Part shown: positions 58,001 to 61,000 of the stretch, one piece after another
Numbering within the stretch: position 1 is the stretch's first letter
Layout: each line of letters opens with the position of its first letter
Assembly: GCA_023055505.1 (NCBI GenBank)
Contig: JALIRH010000002.1
Span: forward strand, 53,629,233 to 53,693,232
Direction: 5' to 3'
Source: Callipepla californica brunnescens
Taxonomy: Eukaryota > Chordata > Aves > Galliformes > Odontophoridae
DNA: 64,000 nt
The notes under the pieces: generated by a model
Told to the model about the DNA's origin: nothing
The model's input: the letters and a program-made list of their open reading frames with translations, nothing else
Database searches by the model: none
Program-made: the position numbers and the translations under genes

Positions 58001-61000
58001 TCATTCCCTTCTTTCCTGTCGCACCCCTTTAGAAAGGCCACTCTCAGGTCACCTCAAAGCCCTCTCTCCTCCAGGCTGAACAGCCCCAGCTCTCTCAGCC
58101 TGTCCTTGTAGGAGAGGTGTTCTATCCCTTGGATCATTTTTGTGGCCCTCCTCTAAACGTGCTCCAGCAGTTCTGTGTCTGTCCTGTACTGAGGACTCCA
58201 CATCTAGGCACATTTCTCCAGGTGAGGCCTCTCTGCCACAAAGTAGAAAGGCAGGATCACCTCCCTAGACCTGCTGGCCATGCTTCTCTTGATGCAGCCT
58301 AGTTATGGTTGGCTTTCTGGACTGCAAGAGCACATTGCTGGCTCACATACAGCTTGCCATCTACCCATTAGTTATTTCAGGTCTTTTTCAGCAGAACTTA
58401 GCTCAATTCCTTCATTCCCCCAGTGTATATCAGTAGTGGGGCTTGCTGCAACCCAGGTGCAAGATCTTACAGTTGGCTTTGTTGAATCCAATGAGGTTCA
58501 CCTGGGCCCACTGCTCAAGCTCGTTTAGGTCCCTGTGAATGGCATCCTATCCCCCAGGTGTGTCAACTGCACCTTACAGCTTGGAGATATTGCTGAGTAA
58601 GTGCTCAAGCCCACTCCCAGTGTCACTGATAAAAATATTGAAGAGTATCAGTCCCAGCACTGACCTATATGGGGACCATTCATTACTGATCTCCATTCAG
58701 ACACTGACCACCACTCTCTGGGGTCAATTCTGCATCCAGTTCCTTGTCCACTGAACAGTCCACCCAACAGTTCTATATCTTTCCAATTTGTAGGAAAGGT
58801 TGTTGTTGAGTACTGTGTAAAGGTCTAATTGAAGTCCATATAGCATAGGAGAACCACCAAACCAGGGACAAAAAACTTGACAGCAAACCACAAGGAATGA
58901 ATATGAGGCAGTATTCCTTTAGCTCTCATATTTTTAATTAAAACTGCAATGTAATAAACCAGGAAAGCAACTCGGAAAAAATGAGAGATGCTGTTCTACC
59001 TGAGAGAGTGGGGAGTATGGGAATCACAGCACTACTAGAAGATAAATATATAGAAGGCTGAGGAAAGAGTGCAAGAAGAGCATGCTACAGACATAATCAC
59101 AGCATTTTTCTTTCTTCTGTAGGCTCAAAATAAACACATAGTGCCATTTTTCACATACTGGGGATCCAGTGAACTTTCAGTCTAGTTAAATGCCCTGACA
59201 TTCTTACAGAAGCATTTAGAAAGAGAACATACACAGGGAAAGAAATAGAACATATATAAGCAGTTGCATACTGCTCATTCTGTAAGTGGAATAAATCACA
59301 GCTGTAGTTAAAATCTGAGGAATAATTTAGAATACATATCATTAGTACATTTAAACAGTACTTCATTTTCCCTGATAAACTGAAAACAGAAAACATTTTT
59401 ACACTAATCAGTATAATCTACATTGCCCTAACTAATGATGTATCAGTGCCACCTTACTCATTTTATATGCAACTTCTTCTATTATGTTAATTATCATAAT
59501 TAAGAATTATAGATGGAAAAAATCATGTCACATACATAATAAATTTGCTCAGAAATCATAACTCCTAGAATTAGAACAGCAGTTTGAGACTAAAATTCTG
59601 CTTTGCAGAGGAAGAGTTTGAGTTGACAATGTATTTTTGCCTTGTTGAACAAGTGAAAAGTCATCTTCAAGCTGTTATCACCTTCACTGCTGATACAGAG
59701 CAAGATGTTTAACAAAACAAAAAACATCAACTGCATTCACATACTAAAGAAACACAAAGACTACACTTGATACTTATGTAGTTATAATTAACCTCTTTGT
59801 AACAGTCATTGTAATTAACAGCTGATTATATACATACCCAGAACACTAAAAATATCCATCTGAGTCTACAAGAATGTTGTTCTACTTCCCCAAGAAGAAA
59901 CATCTACTACTGTGATCAATTCAAAGCTTTCAAGTGCCACCAGCAGGAAAGAAAATGGAAAATTACAACTCAGTATATATACCACAGGCTCCAGTGCTTT
60001 TTCCAGCTGCTGTAGTAGTCTTACATGTATAAGAAATAGTGTTTGAAGCAAATCACATCACTCAAACACATGATTAAAAGCACCTTCATTAAGCATAGCA
60101 GACAGCATACTACTTCGATGTCAATCCACTTACTGTACACATTAACCCCACGTTGCTACAGCTATAGTGCTCTTTGAAACTGCCAAAGGGTCTCAGAACA
60201 CCTTTGCTTAATGCAGCCTCACTGCCTATTTGAGACATATTTTGTGCCCTGAAGCAGCAGTGCAAAGTGCTAACAGGACTTAAATCAGAAATCTTTCTTC
60301 ACTACACAGTTAAAAGACAGAAATGGTGAATGAAGGATACCATGAAACTGTTGTGAAAAATGTAGAATGGAGTTACTCACATGAAACCTCTAAATATAAC
60401 TTTGCCAAAATGGTTATAGTCACACAGTATCTTAGTTTCAGTTGGAGTTGAATTGTTTTGTTTGGAGTATCTGATATGATGCTATGTTTTGGTTCTAGGA
60501 GAAAAGCCATGTTGATAATACACTGATGTTTATAGTTGCTGCTCAGCAGTGCTGTACAGAACCAAGGCCATTTGCAGCACAGGGCCCAAGGAGCTGGGAG
60601 GGAGCAGAATCAGGACAGCTGACTTAAGCTTCAGAAAGGGATATTCCATATCATATGTCATTGTGAAGGGGGTGGGAGCTCATCTTTCCCTCTTTTGCTC
60701 CTTGGGGGGCTAGCTGGGAATTGGTTAGCAGGTTGTGAGCAATTCCTTGTGCAACACTTGTCATATACATTCATGTGTAAATATATATAATTGTCATAAT
60801 TATTATCCCTTTCCTTTTCTCTAACTTAGTGAAGTGTTTTATCTCAACTCATGAGTTCTACTTCAGTTTTGTTGTTTTGTTTCCTATTCTATTCTGTTCT
60901 GTTCCATTCCATTCTGTTCCCCATCCCACTGGGAAGGGGAGGAGTGAGCAAACAACTGTGTGGTGCTGAGCCACCTACTGGGTTAAACACAACACACAGG

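Larger units (their letters stand above)
56577..59982 (-). other. intron, 3.4 kb, mostly repeats in its centre
   Basis: Holds LTR copy B, two CR1 pieces (57600 and 57955) and an (ATT)n run at 57828. 58850-59982 shows no recognised element. Confidence 0.5.
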